A stretch of DNA of 64,000 nucleotides from Chondrosia reniformis (GCA_947172415.1 OX359192.1:1986501-2050500); one strand, 5' to 3'; counted from the first letter of the stretch, positions 30,830 through 43,683 are shown. The notes: a model not told the origin generated them from the letters alone. Numbers and translations: made by a program.

Positions 30830-33800
30830 TTATCTAGTAGCTTGGTATATTGCATTTTCTTCATAAATGTCATCTTTTGGGAAAGAATTTTCCACAGGAG
30901 TTTTCAGAAAGATCTTGACTTTTTCCATATTAATAGGAGTTGCTTTTTCCAAAAAGTAGTACACGAGATCAGGAACATTGGCAAACTCTTTATCTTTAGC
31001 CTTGACCTACAGATTATTAGAACACAACTCTTCATAAAAAGTCTTTGGCAACTACATGTATGTACGTACATACAGTACATCAGCATACAAAACGTTTACT
31101 ACATTAAGCCTACGTATATTACACTACGAACAAGAAAGTGCATCTGAACAAGCAACCAAGCTATCATCCCTTAACAACCCATTTGTGTTACATTAGTGAA
31201 GCTCCGTGCATGTGGAAATGGGCTGGGTCTTGATTATCAGCTTGTTCTGATCAAGAGAATCACCACTCATTAGTAAATGAAGACTAATTACTAGCTTGTT
31301 GCACTAGCTCCTGTGCATACAATATTTTAAATACTAGGGCATACGTACATCTTAGTTGCAATTAGCCTTAAGCTTGCTATAGCAGTACTTCTAGCCACTA
31401 TAAAAGCGATAGCAGTACTTCTAGCCACTATAAAAGCGATAGCAGTACTTCTAGCCACTATAAAAGCGATAGCAGTACTTCTAGCCATTATAAAAGTCAA
31501 TAATGTTAATTAAAGAGTTAAGAACTGTCCTATAGTACTTTGGTGGTACTAATCCTTACATTCATGTACTGTACATACGTAGGTCCTAGTGCAAATGTAA
31601 CCATACTGTAGCTAAAGACTAGCACCACTATATGACTTGCCTTGCCAGTGGAGTCTATTAAGAGGAGATTTTGTGCTTGCTTGTTTGCCATTGCTGTTAA
31701 CACAAACTGTCCCTTTTTAGTTGTACTTTCTCGTACAAAGAAATCACCATCTTTCTCCAGTAAGGCAGAAGCTTCAGTTCTCTCCATAGGCCCATGAAAC
31801 CATGGCTGATGAATCAAAGGCCACTTCTGTTTAGGTCCTTTAGGAGCTAAAGAAAAGGGAAATTTAAAAGTAAATAACACACCTACTGTCACCTAGTGAA
31901 TGTTGAAACACTTGTTAGTATGTATATTGGTAGATGTCTGTCCTTGACATGCCATTATTACACACGGATCTGAATGTATAAGTAATACATTCTTGACTAT
32001 TTACATGTTAATTTCTTACGGGATCTAGCTCCAAGTCGTTTTCCATATATGGAATTGTCAAACTCTGGTTTTCTTCGTGGTTTTTTAAGCCTATCCTCAG
32101 GAGCTACTACTTCAGCACCCTTTGGATTATCATATAATGGATCATCCTCCTCTGGTATTTCTTCATAATCACCTGTTGTATCTGCAGAATATTTAGTTTT
32201 GCAAAACTACAAGTATTATATTCATATTCTATTCTATTGTAGCGTTTAATAAGACATGTACATATGATATGTCCTTTCATAAAATTAAATTTCATCATGT
32301 CTCTTAGTTGACACCTTATTTAACTTTTGGCACCAAAATAGTGTACATAAGACCCCTAGATTTAGCATAGAGAGCCAAGGATTCACAGAAGATCAAGATC
32401 AAGATAAAGATTAAGAAAAAGACAAAGACTCCCAGGATCACTGATGAAGGGCGGAATTCCAAAAACGGCTGTCTGACCCAGTGGAGAAGAAGATGAAAGA
32501 AAGAAAAAGAAGGAAGAAAAGACTCCTGTATCTTCATCCAAAGCTCTCTTCAGGTTTAGTTCCCCTATAGGCTCTTTTACAGAATAGGTATAGCATGTAG
32601 GAAAATGGTATCTTAGATTTTCCATATGAATCTCAGACATCAGTGCTTACTTCACATATACTTAATACAAGAAAAGCCACAGGCAGCTGTATTGCCCTCG
32701 TTTGGGATAATCAGTATTTACGTATGTGGTACCCTTTGGTGGCTAAGTTTGGATGACTGCCCCTTAACATTATTAATCCATTACAAGTGAAACACTTCAA
32801 AATAAGAGGAGGTGAGGGCTGCCGTCTAAGAAAGACTGATTGTAGTTTTGTGCTACTTTGATGGAGCTTCCATCTACTTCAAGCGAGCTTCGCAAAGTTC
32901 AAACTTCAAATGTAAAGATTATTACTATCTATAAGTACATACGTACTGTTAGTGCTACAGTACTTCAACTTGCTAGAAAGATAAGACTGTACCTGGAGGC
33001 TTAACATTTTCTGGGTTGTCATATATTCCTGTTTCAGTATATTGTATGTTCTTTGCACCAGCAAGCTTGGGGTCTTCATAAAGTTCATCACCTCCAGAGA
33101 CATCTTCTCTTTCACCGTAGATAGCTTCCTCCATCTTGTCCTTTGGCTTTTGCTTTATAACTTCCCTTGGAGCTCTTTTCATGAGAGGATTGTCATAAAT
33201 ACCTTCTTTACTGTGATCCATTTCCTTTTGTCTGCCCCCTGCTGTATCATACACATCTTCATCCACGTCACCCACTCCACCATAGATATCCTCTTCCATT
33301 CCTGGAGCTTTACTCTTATTTTGAGGCTTCTTCCTTCCCTCAACGTTATCATAGACATCACTGCCTCCTAATGATAAATTTATGTATTGTCAGCCAGAGA
33401 TTGTATATACAATGAAATAGTAGAATATCTCCACATTCAAATTATAGAAATGCATATACACACAGCCTTCAGTATATGCACCTTTTCTTTAATGGTTAAG
33501 GCTTTCTGCTCAGCCGCCATAACGAAATTTCATATTAAATGACTTTAACACTTTGTGCACACCACATTTCATTCACATTAATCCAATTTTTCGTGTTATC
33601 AAAGTTTGTGTTAAAAGGATACATGCTAATGTATGGCGAAGAATAGCGCAAATACGTATATGGACCAACTAGAACACTTTCATGCTAAGCGATTTTTCAT
33701 CTTAAGCGATTTTGTGTTAACGAGATTCTACTCAACTCTCCTGTGGCTATTGGTGGCCAAACAACCAATTAAGTTATAACCAATTAAATAATAAAAATTA

Positions 33801-36800
33801 TCTTTTTATGTGTTACAATACTGTAACATACGTACGTACCTATTCCTTCGGGGTTGTCATATATTCCATCTTCACTGTACTTTATTTCCTTTTGTCTGCC
33901 CCCTGCTGTGTCATACACACCTTCATCCACGTCGCCTACCCCTCCATAGATATCCTCTTCCATTCCTGGAGCCTTTTTCTTTTGAGGTCTCTGCTTCCCT
34001 GAAACATTGTCATAGACATCACTACCACCTACATACGTACAAGCATAGTACGTACATAACATATACACATACGTATGTATGTACGTAGGTATAAAAATTA
34101 ACTTACTTTACTACTAACAAAATTAAGCAAAGTTTAGATATTGCATGGGAACACAATCACTTTGTACATTTCTGTGAGTTCGTATTAAATCATTATTCTA
34201 TGTACGTACACAGTTTGCTTAAATAAAAGTGTACAGAAGTGATTCGAAATATTAAGGAATATCCCTCTAATAGATTAGATTAAGGTATTTTATACAAAGT
34301 TTTCAATACGTACGTACAAGTTGGGTGTGATAAGACAATAGGTAAAAGAGCTCAAAAATTGAGATTGAAGCTTCTTTTTAAACAAACAAACAAACAAACA
34401 TGGTACGTATATTGTCCTACTAGTTATGCCTAAATAGCTTTCAGTTACATAACTCTAATATAGACGTATCAATACATGTACTAGTTATGCCTATTTAGCT
34501 TTCAGTTACATAACTCTAATATAGACGTATCAATACATGTACTAGTTATGCCTATTTAGCTTTCAGTTACATAACTCTAATATAGACGTATCAATACATA
34601 TATATAATATAATAATATAGACGTATCAATACATGTACTAGTTATACCACACTCAAGTGTGGTATAACTAATATATATCACATATGACTTGAATCAATTG
34701 TAAGGTGATGATAAGTAAATATGAGTACTAGTGATATAACATTTATCACTAGTTCAAGTGTGAAATATATATCACTAGTTCAAGTGTGAAATATAAGGTT
34801 TATAACACCCCAGATATCACCCGGTTGCCCTGGTAACGTGATATATTCACAAATATTTTCACATACATACGTAAATGCTTAATACAATACTACAAACATA
34901 CTAGGTTACAAACCTGCTCCTCCTGTGTTGTCATAGATCCCATCTTCACTGTACTTCACTCCTTTTCTTCCTCCAGCCTTGTCATACAGTGCTTCATCGT
35001 TGTCTCCAACATCTCCATAGATATCCTCCTCCATTCCGGGCTTCTTTCCCTTAGCCTTCCTCTTAGCGGCCACATTGTCGTAGACATCACTGTCTCCTAA
35101 TTGGATAAATAGAACAATCAGCATGTCACAACTGGTTCATGCTATTTTGACATACGAACATAATGAGATCTGACATATGCTATCATTCACAAGGTTTTCC
35201 AGTGTGGTTGTGATTATGTCTTCCACTTTGATTAGTTGCCAAGTTAAGTTGATCTAATGTAACTTTGGGCTAACAGAAGTATTAGAAATCCAAGACTATA
35301 ATAGAATAAGGATTCCTTCTAACTGTGTGGAACTTATCTTTGGGATGGTAAGTCAAAGGATGCAACATCCCAAGGATAAATCTAAGACTGTTGTTTTCAT
35401 AATCTGCAGTACATACGTACATGCATAAGTCTAGTAAAAGACTGACACTCATATTAACCTCTTCCCTTGAGGTACGTACGTACGTACGTAAATGTAATGT
35501 ATATCTATAGGTATATACTAGGTTACAAACCTGCTCCTCCTGTGTTGTCATAGATTCCATCTTCACTGTACTTCACTCCTTTTCTTCCTCCAGCCTTGTC
35601 ATACAGTGCTTCATCGTTGTCTCCAACATCTCCATAGATATCCTCTTCTACTCCAGGCTTCTTTCCCTTAGCCTTCCTCTTAGTGGCCACATTGTCATAG
35701 ACATCACTGTCTCCTAATTGGATAAATAGAACAATCAGCATGTCACAACTGGCTCATGCTATTTTTGACATATGTACATAATGAGATTTGATATATGTAC
35801 ACTATCATCATTTACAAACTTAGGGCTTACAGAAGTATTCGAAATCTAAGACTGTTGTTTTCACCGATTTAGGATTCAGTGGTACCATTACGTACATACA
35901 TATGTATGTGTGTGGCTAGGTTGCTGCATTATAATGATATGGAAACTCCACTAGCCTAAAAAATATCACTGGACGATGTCGAAGTCACTTAATTCAAATG
36001 TTTCGGCCCAATCCTGGGCCCTCATCAGTGAAAGATAATGTTACAAAAACGGCAGATGTTTATATACACATGAATGTCGGAAATCGGTGACAGGGGGTGA
36101 GGAGAGAAAGTGAATGATAATAATAGTAATAATAAAATAGGTGACAGGGGGTGAGGAGAGGAAGTGAATGATAATAATAAAATAGCAATGACTGTTAAAA
36201 CATGCACATAATGATGTAGTCAAACTGCCGCTGGTCTCCGATTGTGGATTAAGGGGTTGTACTCAGCTGGCAAGAGGCCCCCGTCCCGGTTCATTGTCTG
36301 GTGCTCCGAACGGATGTGCCAGGCCTCCAGTACACATCTTTGGCGGTAGTGCGGATGGGAGTCAACCACTTCTGCTTCTTCCCAATTAATCTCATGCATG
36401 CATACGATCAACTGCATGCTCTGCTATCGCTGACTGGGCCATGTTCCCTGATGTCAATGCCCTCTTGTGCTCCTTCAAGCGGTGTTCCATAGTCCTGCCC
36501 ATTTGGCCAATGTACACTCTGGGACACGAACCACACGGGATGCGGTAAACCATGCCAGCTCGTTGCTGTAGGGGCGTGTGGTCCTTCAACCTCACCAACG
36601 TCTGTCAAAGTGTGCAGTGAGGCCGGAAGAAAGTGCGAACCCCCGAGTGGGACCAGTATCCTTCGGATGGTCTCAGATAAGTGACGGATGTACGGTAGGG
36701 GAACAGTGGCTGCGGGTGGACCCTGCTCAGGCAGTTGTGGGTGTGGCTGTGGATGCCAGTTCTTCACCACTAGCCTTCTGGGGTAACCGTTATTTTGGAG

Positions 36801-39800
36801 CGCTTTCGTAACAAGTTCCTTCTCTTTCTCCGAGTCTGTAAAGTCTGTGCAGATCTTCTCAACACGGTCACCGATTTCTGACATTCATGTGTATATAAGC
36901 ATCTGCCGTTTTTGTAACATTATCTTTCACTGATGAGGGCCCAGGATTGAGCCAAATCATTTGAATTAAGTGACTTTGACATCGTCCAGTGATATTTTTT
37001 TAGGCTAGTGGAGTTTCCATATCATATAAACTATATACTGTTTGCTTCTCTTATAGATGCTTACAAATATATGTAAGTACGTAAGTATGTCAGTACAAAC
37101 CTGCTCCTCCTGTGTTGTCATAGATCCCATCTTCACTGTACTTCACTCCTTTTCTTCCTCCAGCCTTGTCATACAGTGCTTCATCGTTGTCTCCAACATC
37201 TCCATAGATATCCTCTTCTACTCCAGGCTTCTTTCCCTTAGCCTTCCTCTTAGCGGCCACATTGTCATAGACGTCACTGTCTCCTAATTGGATAAATAGA
37301 ACAATCAGCATGTCACAACTGGCTCATGCTATTTTTGATATACGTACATAATGAGATTTGATATATGTACATACACTATTATCATTTACAAACTTAGGGC
37401 TTACAGAAGTATTAGAAATCTAAGACTGTTGTTTTCACCGATTTAGAATTCAGTGGTACCATTACGTACATACATATGTATGTATTTGTTGGGTAACCAG
37501 TTTACTTATTATATACGTACATACTTATACTGTATATCAGGAATTGAATGCGTGTGTCAATAGAATGCAAATTGCGAGTTTTGACTGTATACTATTGATT
37601 TGGTACCTCAGTAATTTCGTATACACGTCCTGTACACCTAAGCTCTATCTCGCATTCTTTTAACCACAATGTTTACTTATACCCGTAATTTGCAATCTTT
37701 TACTCTCGCATTCAATTCCTGATATACGGTATACAACTTACTGTAGTAGCAGATAGAAGATTATAATCTTCATAAATCCATGCAATTCAAATGTACATAA
37801 GAATGGACCCCCCTCTATGCAGCCCTGCTAATGTATGCATATCAGTACAAACCTGCTCCTCCTGTGTTGTCATAGATCCCATCTTCACTGTACTTCACTC
37901 CTTTTCTTCCTCCAGCCTTGTCATACAGTGCTTCATCGTTGTCTCCAACATCTCCATAGATATCCTCTTCTACTCCAGGCTTCTTACCCTTGGCCTTCCT
38001 CTTAGCGGCCACATTGTCATAGACATCACTGTCCCCTAATTGGATCAGATAAATACGTGATTATACGTATAAGCCTCGTACATAATCATATGCAATAAAA
38101 CTGAAAGTTGATGTCTTTTAATTTTACGTACTTTCAAGGCCGTTATCATAAATCCCATCTTCACTGTAGTCCATTCCTTTCCGACCTCCCTTTGTTTTCT
38201 CATACAGACTACTATCTGTTCGCCTTGAAGCCGATTCATAAATATCATCGTCAAACAAACCTACAAATGTAATGTATAGGAGAAGTCAGTGACAATACTA
38301 ACCTACGTATGTATGTAATTACGAATGTCTAATACGTACGCATGTAGGTACGTATATGCAGACAGCAGATATCCTAATGATATGACTGAATACAGACTAC
38401 TAGTTCATAGAGCTCTTAAACATATCTTACATATATATACGTATCTATGTATCTATGTATCTATGTATATAAGTACGTATATTGTGATTGCTTTTAGACT
38501 GCTGTAATTTATATAAAGTACCTAGTCAATCATACAAGTAATGATGTACACAAATGAACATTATCCACGCAGGTATGGTGTACCTTCCTTCTTGCTTGTT
38601 CTGAAGGTCTCATAGTCATGATTGCTAACAGCAACTGATTCACAATAATCAGCTGCTGAATCAGGAGGAGTGTCATACAAGGCTTCATCTAAAAAGATAG
38701 GTAATAAACATACATACAAACTCTAACCCTAAAGTTCTTATCTATGTACGTGTATACGTACCTTTCCTCTTGCTCTCAGGATTATCGTATATTTGATCCT
38801 TACTGTAATGCATTCCTCTAATAGCTCTTCCAGTGTTGTCATACAGTGTCTCATCCTCAGGAACACTGCCGTACACGTCTTCCTCTTCTCCAGGCTTCTT
38901 AACCTTTGGTTTTCTCTTCTCTGCAACATTATCATACAATCCATCGTCTCCTATACATGTACGTACATATGTTGGTAGTATATACGTAGGTAAGTGCTAA
39001 AATTCAATTAGAAGATACATACGTACGTATATTGGCATGGTTATACATAAATAGAAGAAAAATATGTAGCTACATACGTACATAGCATTGTCCAGTGACA
39101 GAACAGAATTTTAAATATTATTTTTTTCTTTTCAAATTTGGTTTCTTTGTGCAGCGCAATATGGGGCAGTATCACTAGTGTAGAGCATGCACCCAATGCA
39201 CTCCAAAATTATTGTCATTGTAATATTGAAAAAATATAATAATAATCATAAATAGTAAACACAAAAAGGAACTGAGATGAACATATGAACTCACCCCTGC
39301 CTCCAGTGTTATCATACAGACCGTCATCACTGAAATTCATGCCTTTTCCTCCAGCTCCATTATCATAAATGCCTTCCTTGTTACCTTCAATCGCACCATA
39401 TATATCTCCATCCACTCCAGGTTTCTTAGTCTTTGGTATTTGTCTACCAGTCACATTGTCATACACATCAGCACCTACGTAAAAGGACCAAAGTTTAAAG
39501 CTCCATTAAACAGACTAAAGCTTCTACATGATTAAACTAGTGCAATAAATGTATGTATCCTTACGTTGATCACCAGTGTTGTCATAGAGGCCAGTATCAC
39601 TGTACTGCATCCCTTTTTTCCCCTGAATGTTGTCATATTCGTTTGCTGCGTCACCTTTAGATGCTTCATACTCGGCAGTGTCCTGGTTACCCCTTCTCTT
39701 AGGATCTCTGCTTGGCAACACAGGAGCAGTCTCATAGTCTAATGCAGCAACAACATCTTCATTACATTATGTACATTGACCAAAGTACGTATATATATAT

Positions 39801-42800
39801 ATGTACATAAATACATATGTACAAACATATACTGTATGTATATCATAGAGTACGTATACATATATGTAAGTAGATGTTCTGTAAGTGTGATATACAGTAC
39901 TTTGCAATACAATACGTAGACACAATTTCAGGCTGGTTTGGTAGGAAAGACACTGACATACCATTTTCTAAAACTTGACCAGGCCTTGAACGCTACAGGA
40001 CAAAATATAAATTGACATACGTACACGAGTTATGTACAAAGTAATAAGGGTAGTTGTTACATTCATCTGAAGAAGACCTACGAGTCGAAACGTCCTAATA
40101 ATTTGATTAACTAAAGATATTGCTATGAATCCTTCCATAGTGAAATAGTCAGATTACCAAACTTACAAACTCTTCATAACCTGTTGGATCATTAACTGAT
40201 ACAGTAGAAACCCCTCCCCTGTAATAGAACAAAAATATATACGTGTTTTTACAAGGCTAATTCTTTAGGTTACAAAACACAAAGCTAGTACTGGGCAAAA
40301 ATAGCTTAATACAATCTAACTTTGGAAAGTACCATCTTAAAAGGTTCATCACACATGAAGATTTATATATGTACATACGTACTACACTCAATCCTCCCTT
40401 ATCCAGACATCTTGGGACCAGGCACTGCCCATAACTCAGAACACTCATCACACGTGCTATACATGTACCTCATTCTATGACCCAGCATCAGGATAAAGCT
40501 TTGTGACGAACAAGCACGCTCTTTTACCAGGTCAAATTGGCATGGCGAACAATGCAACACTTCTTAGCGAATGTGGGTGACTTGCTGGCATAAGTGGAGT
40601 CATATATCTTCTTGCGATTTGTTAGCTTACAGACTCAGCAAATGTGCTTTCATGCGGTCCGGTAGAGGGATGTGCCCGTATCTGGGATGCCCATATAAGG
40701 GAAGTGCCGTATCTGGGATGCCCATATAAGGGAAGTGCCGTATCTGGGATGCCCGTATAAGGGACGTGCCGTATCTGGGATGCCCGTATAAGGGACGTGC
40801 CCGTATCTGGGATGCCCATATAAGGGACGTGCCCGTATCTGGGATGCCCGTATAAGGGATGTACCTGTATCTGGGACGCCCGTATAAGGGACGTGCCCGT
40901 ATAAGTGACGTTTGAGTGTATTAATTATAATACTTTTGTCCAGAAAGCAATCTGTATCTCATACTAGTAATGCCCTCATCCGCAGAAGACTACATTCATG
41001 CACATACGTACTTATAGGTCCCCTTGATGGCAATCTGTAACAGTGTTCAAACCTCCACTCACCCTCCAGCCTGCGACAGTGGCAGAGCCTTCCTGCCCTT
41101 GAACCTCCTGAAGCACAAATCAAAAGCCTGGCCCATGGTAAGCAATACTAGGTGGGATTTACGTGGGCACTCAAATACATGACATCCTAAAGGTGTGATA
41201 GAGGTACATGTTCAAAGCGACATCATTCATACACCTACGTATGTAGGTATGTATTATACATACGTATATGGTTTGCAAGAGAAATGGGACTTGTTATGTT
41301 GTAGGAAATAAAGCTTGTTAATTAGTGACATTATTATGGGATATGAAGCCAAGATGTCCATATATACAAGTGGGGATTTGTGTTAAACTTTTGGTACATT
41401 AACTTTTGATAAACTTTACAACATACGTACTAGAGTGACCGCTTTTTAGAGGTCTGTTAAATAGGTCAAGAGTATTTTATCTAACAGTATGGTGGATATA
41501 ATTGATTAAAACTTCAAAGTATATAATAATGTCTTACAATTCTCGTCATACACATTATAAAATGATTAAACTATAAAAATTTAGTAGATATACTTACCTC
41601 GACCAGTCCTTGATTCCTTTCCAACATAGGCCACAAAATCAAGCGTAGGCTACACAAAACAGGACTAAAGGTAACAATCTTATCTACTGTGTCTAACATA
41701 ATATCAAACTGTACAACCCTCAGGGTACAATGACTGTTTAACAGAGTCTGAGAGGAAACAAAGTTGAAGCTGTGCTGTAATAATTACAGCTTGGTAGCAG
41801 ACAATTGGCAGCTAAAGCTTCCTTCTTTCATGTACATACGTACGTACGTACTATCCTTTATACTACCTAACGGTGAGCAGTTTTTAGACATGTACGTAGT
41901 TACGTACTTCGATTATTAACACAAATAGTTCATGTTGCAAAGAATACCAAGGATGTAAGATAGAGCACTACTCCAAGTTATATACATAATATGGTGATTA
42001 ATATGTAACATACCCCTTCTCCTCCAGTGGCAAAAGACACTGTATTTAAAGGGTGGTTGAAGAGATCCTGGATTAAAAGACAATGGTGTGATCAGGGTAA
42101 GTAAACATATGGAGGACAAAGTACATGTATGTATATAATGCATAAAGTAGATAGCTTCACATGTACAGTTTAAAACACCCAAACATATACTGTTGCAAGA
42201 CACTTTTATACAATAATACTCATACAGAATGCATATAAATAACCACAATACACAGGACAACAAAATATGAATTGCCCAAGAGACTGCAACACATCACAAA
42301 GGTGCACCAATCAACTAGCACCTCCCACCCAATGGGATGTCCTGGCAGTGTGAAGGAGAGAACTGTCACCTAAACAAATCTGGTATGCTAAGCTTCATTC
42401 ACCCACCAATGACAGGTACTCATAAGGATACAGCTGCTACCATACAACTGACATTCCAACGGTAGGCAAAGGAAAGGCATGTGAGAACCAGCATGCCTTG
42501 GCTACCATTGTGCGGATGCTAAGATTGGGATCATTGGGTCATTTAGGACTGCATATTTAACTGTGATATGCCCATATACATAGTCATGAATATACTTATC
42601 TTCATATTAGGTGAAAACAAGTCACTTGGTTGTGTATGCAACGTGTTAGAATTTGTACTGAGAACTTACTCTACCATTTGTAGCATTCTTTATGATAAAG
42701 TCGTCCACACTCAGTGAAAGTTTACAGTTACACCTCCACTGTGAGTTGGGAGCACCTAGCGTTTTCCCTATCTTCTTCGGGACCTGGACCAGTAGTATAT

Positions 42801-43436
42801 TGAGAATCACATTTTAACACTTGCATATATGTATGGTGTATTCATGCATGATGTTTTGAAGTAATCCATGATAATTAACACCTACTCTATCAAATACGCA
42901 TCTGATGTATTGTGTTAAAATACAAGGAAAAGAGCTTTGTAGTACGGTATCAATACGCGGTACTGTTAATCACATTTACAGTCGTCACATCTCAGGTAGT
43001 TCTAATTAACCGTTACCTTTCTCTTCTTGTTCACTTGAAGGATCTGTGCATGGTCTCCCAGGCGAATGATGGCTTCCCTGGATACAAACAAACAATCAGC
43101 CGTAGAACAACGGAGGGAGGAACAAAAAGCAAAGACTTACTTTATTAGCTGCTGTTTCAGATCTCCCTTCCAATCGTTAATGGACTCTAACACGGGCACA
43201 ACTCCAATATACTATATAATACAGATTACATTACGGGTTCAACATAGAGGGATCTCACTGACGTATACATGTACAAGGGGCTCTCGCGTAACAGTGAGTA
43301 AGTCCTATTAGATGTACGCACTCACCGACACTGAATAAATGATACTGTTTCCATCTTTAAGGTCGTCGTCTGAATGTAGCCATCCAGTTGACGGCTTCTG
43401 GATGACGCCTTCTTCGTTGTACCCGATTGTTGCCAT
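30830..43436 (-). CDS. SHC: SHC-like PTB/SH2 adaptor with expanded YDN tyrosine array
   Basis: Twenty-three exons join in phase from ATG 43436 to stop 30830 (1095 residues). PTB domain, residues ~15-195: GWLHSDDD, YIGVVPVLESI, AIIRLGDHAQIL, TVSFATGGEG, LDFVAYVGKES, CHVFECPRKSH and TMGQAFDLCF. A short linker follows. Residues ~224-968 replace the vertebrate CH1 region and carry 23 YDN motifs plus many DIYG motifs; the typical unit contains DVYDNVAAKRK, EEDIYGDVGDNDEALYD and YSEDGIYDNTGG. Residues ~984-1075 are an SH2 domain (QPWFHGPMERTEA, DGDFFVREST with the phosphate-binding Arg, FVLTAM), finished by exon 31006-30830 (PDLVYYFLE). The tail has DDIYEENAIYQ. Known for SHC: PTB/SH2 dock on phosphotyrosine receptors and pYxN sites recruit GRB2. 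Inferred here: a multivalent GRB2 platform. The SH2 exon 31846-31641 uses a GC donor. Metazoan SHC proteins are about 470-600 residues, so this one is roughly double. Confidence 0.9.
31378..31495 (+). repeat. 30 bp minisatellite, 4 copies
   Basis: AGCAGTACTTCTAGCCACTA followed by TAAAAGCGAT is repeated four times, the last copy with C to T and a diverged end. It lies in the last intron of the SHC-like gene, between the two exons of the SH2 domain. Confidence 0.95.
32993..34028 (-). other. SHC: SHC tyrosine-array exons r and s
   Basis: Exon 34028-33840 carries VYDNV, DIYGG, VYDTAG and IYDNP; exon 33367-32993 carries a similar unit plus an extra piece (IYDNPL, AIYGER, LYEDP, TGIYDNP) as if two or three units had fused without introns. 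Both have phase 1 at each end. The words EEDIYGGVGDVDE and YDTAGGRQKE unite them as a subfamily distinct from the four units at 34914-38035. Confidence 0.9.
34418..34640 (+). repeat. 61 bp tandem repeat, 3-4 copies
   Basis: Units contain CTAGTTATGCCTATTTAGC, TTTCAGTTACATAACTC and ATAGACGTATCAATACATG; three copies are nearly identical and a partial fourth follows. A separate palindrome TAGTTATACCACACT / AGTGTGGTATAACTA follows at 34639-34670. Intronic in the SHC-like gene. Confidence 0.9.
35934..37026 (-). mobile_element. Truncated Penelope-like element with long inverted terminal repeats
   Basis: Terminal inverted repeats of about 160 bp (35934-36092 and 36868-37026; ends ATGATATGGAAACTCCACTA / TAGTGGAGTTTCCATATCAT) flank a minus-strand coding remnant. 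The remnant has the end of the reverse transcriptase region (YIRHLSETIRRILVPLG), a frameshift near 36640, then a GIY-YIG endonuclease segment: LVRLKDHTPLQQRAG, GMVYRIPCGSCPRVYIGQ, RTMEHRLKEHKRAL. The Cys-x2-Cys before YIG is typical of Penelope elements. Most of the reverse transcriptase is missing. It sits inside the duplicated intron of the SHC-like gene, so it inserted after or during exon duplication. Confidence 0.85.
35996..36034 (-). ncRNA. Hammerhead ribozyme-like core in Penelope terminal repeat
   Basis: On the minus strand: CTGATGAG (36028-36021), GGCCC-AGGATT-GGGCC forming a 5 bp stem II, then GAAAC (36004-36000). This matches the conserved hammerhead core. In the other terminal repeat (about 36930-36955, plus strand) the core is damaged: stem II reads GAGCC and GAAAC has become AAATC. 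The stem III and cleavage-site arms were not resolved by eye. Confidence 0.6.
40064..40115 (+). mobile_element. Second Penelope-type hammerhead-like scar
   Basis: ATCTGAAGAAGACC, TACGA, GTCGAAACGTCC: the order CTGAAGA, short GAC/GTC stem, GAAAC resembles a hammerhead core with one change from CTGATGA. No coding remnant adjoins it. Intronic in the SHC-like gene. Confidence 0.4.
40645..40915 (+). repeat. ~32 bp minisatellite, about 9 copies
   Basis: Units contain GTGCCCGTATCTGGGATGCC and CATATAAGGGA with C/T and CATAT/CGTAT variants. The minus-strand frame reads as a repetitive Gly/His/Pro-rich peptide only because the sequence repeats. Intronic in the SHC-like gene. Confidence 0.95.
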
Positions 43437-43683
43437 TTGCTGGTGCCCAAAAAGGCCAAGTTGTGCTAACTAAATTGATACGTGGGCAGCAACTCTGACG
43501 TAATCATCACTAACCATAGGTGGGCGTCACGTCAGTAAATATATAAACGATTATACATCCATTCTTGCGTTACATAAACATGTATACTATATATGTCCAT
43601 TAAATACAAATTATTTAAATTACGTACACAGTACATGCATATAAACAAATGAAAAGGTTAATTATTGGTCATTCCACCAATTA
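43437..43683. other. Short intergenic spacer between SHC-like gene and DIS3L
   Basis: About 247 bp separates the DIS3L stop from the downstream SHC-like start codon on the same strand. It must hold the DIS3L 3' untranslated region and the SHC promoter, or the promoter overlaps DIS3L. No TATA box or other motif stands out. Confidence 0.5.

Larger units (their letters stand above)
34906..38045 (-). repeat. SHC: Four recently duplicated tyrosine-unit exons with flanking intron
   Basis: Exons 38035-37853, 37283-37101, 35713-35531 and 35096-34914 are each 183 bp, begin at a GACAGTGATGTC acceptor side and end in GGAGCAG before a GTTTGT donor. Their proteins differ at only two positions (VAAKRK/VATKRK and PGV/PGM). 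The intron upstream of three of them (AATAGAACAATCAGCATGTC, CTCATGCTATTT) is also duplicated. All are phase 1-1, so each copy can be added or lost without shifting frame. Confidence 0.92.

Noticed and set aside
32316..32640. Minus-strand frame with a membrane-helix-like stretch inside the SHC-like gene
   Set aside because: It lacks in-phase splice sites linking it to exons 32993 and 32181, which join each other directly in phase. The hydrophobic run arises from an A/G-rich intron tract read on the other strand.
33042..34088. Plus-strand frames opposite the tyrosine-array exons
   Set aside because: These are antisense shadows of the repeat exons; the phase-consistent splice sites and domain match are all on the minus strand.
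36025..36223. Two minus-strand Ser/Pro-rich 60-codon frames
   Set aside because: They lie in the terminal repeat and a tandem duplication of the Penelope remnant (GGTGACAGGGGGTGAGGAGA) and show no coding signal.
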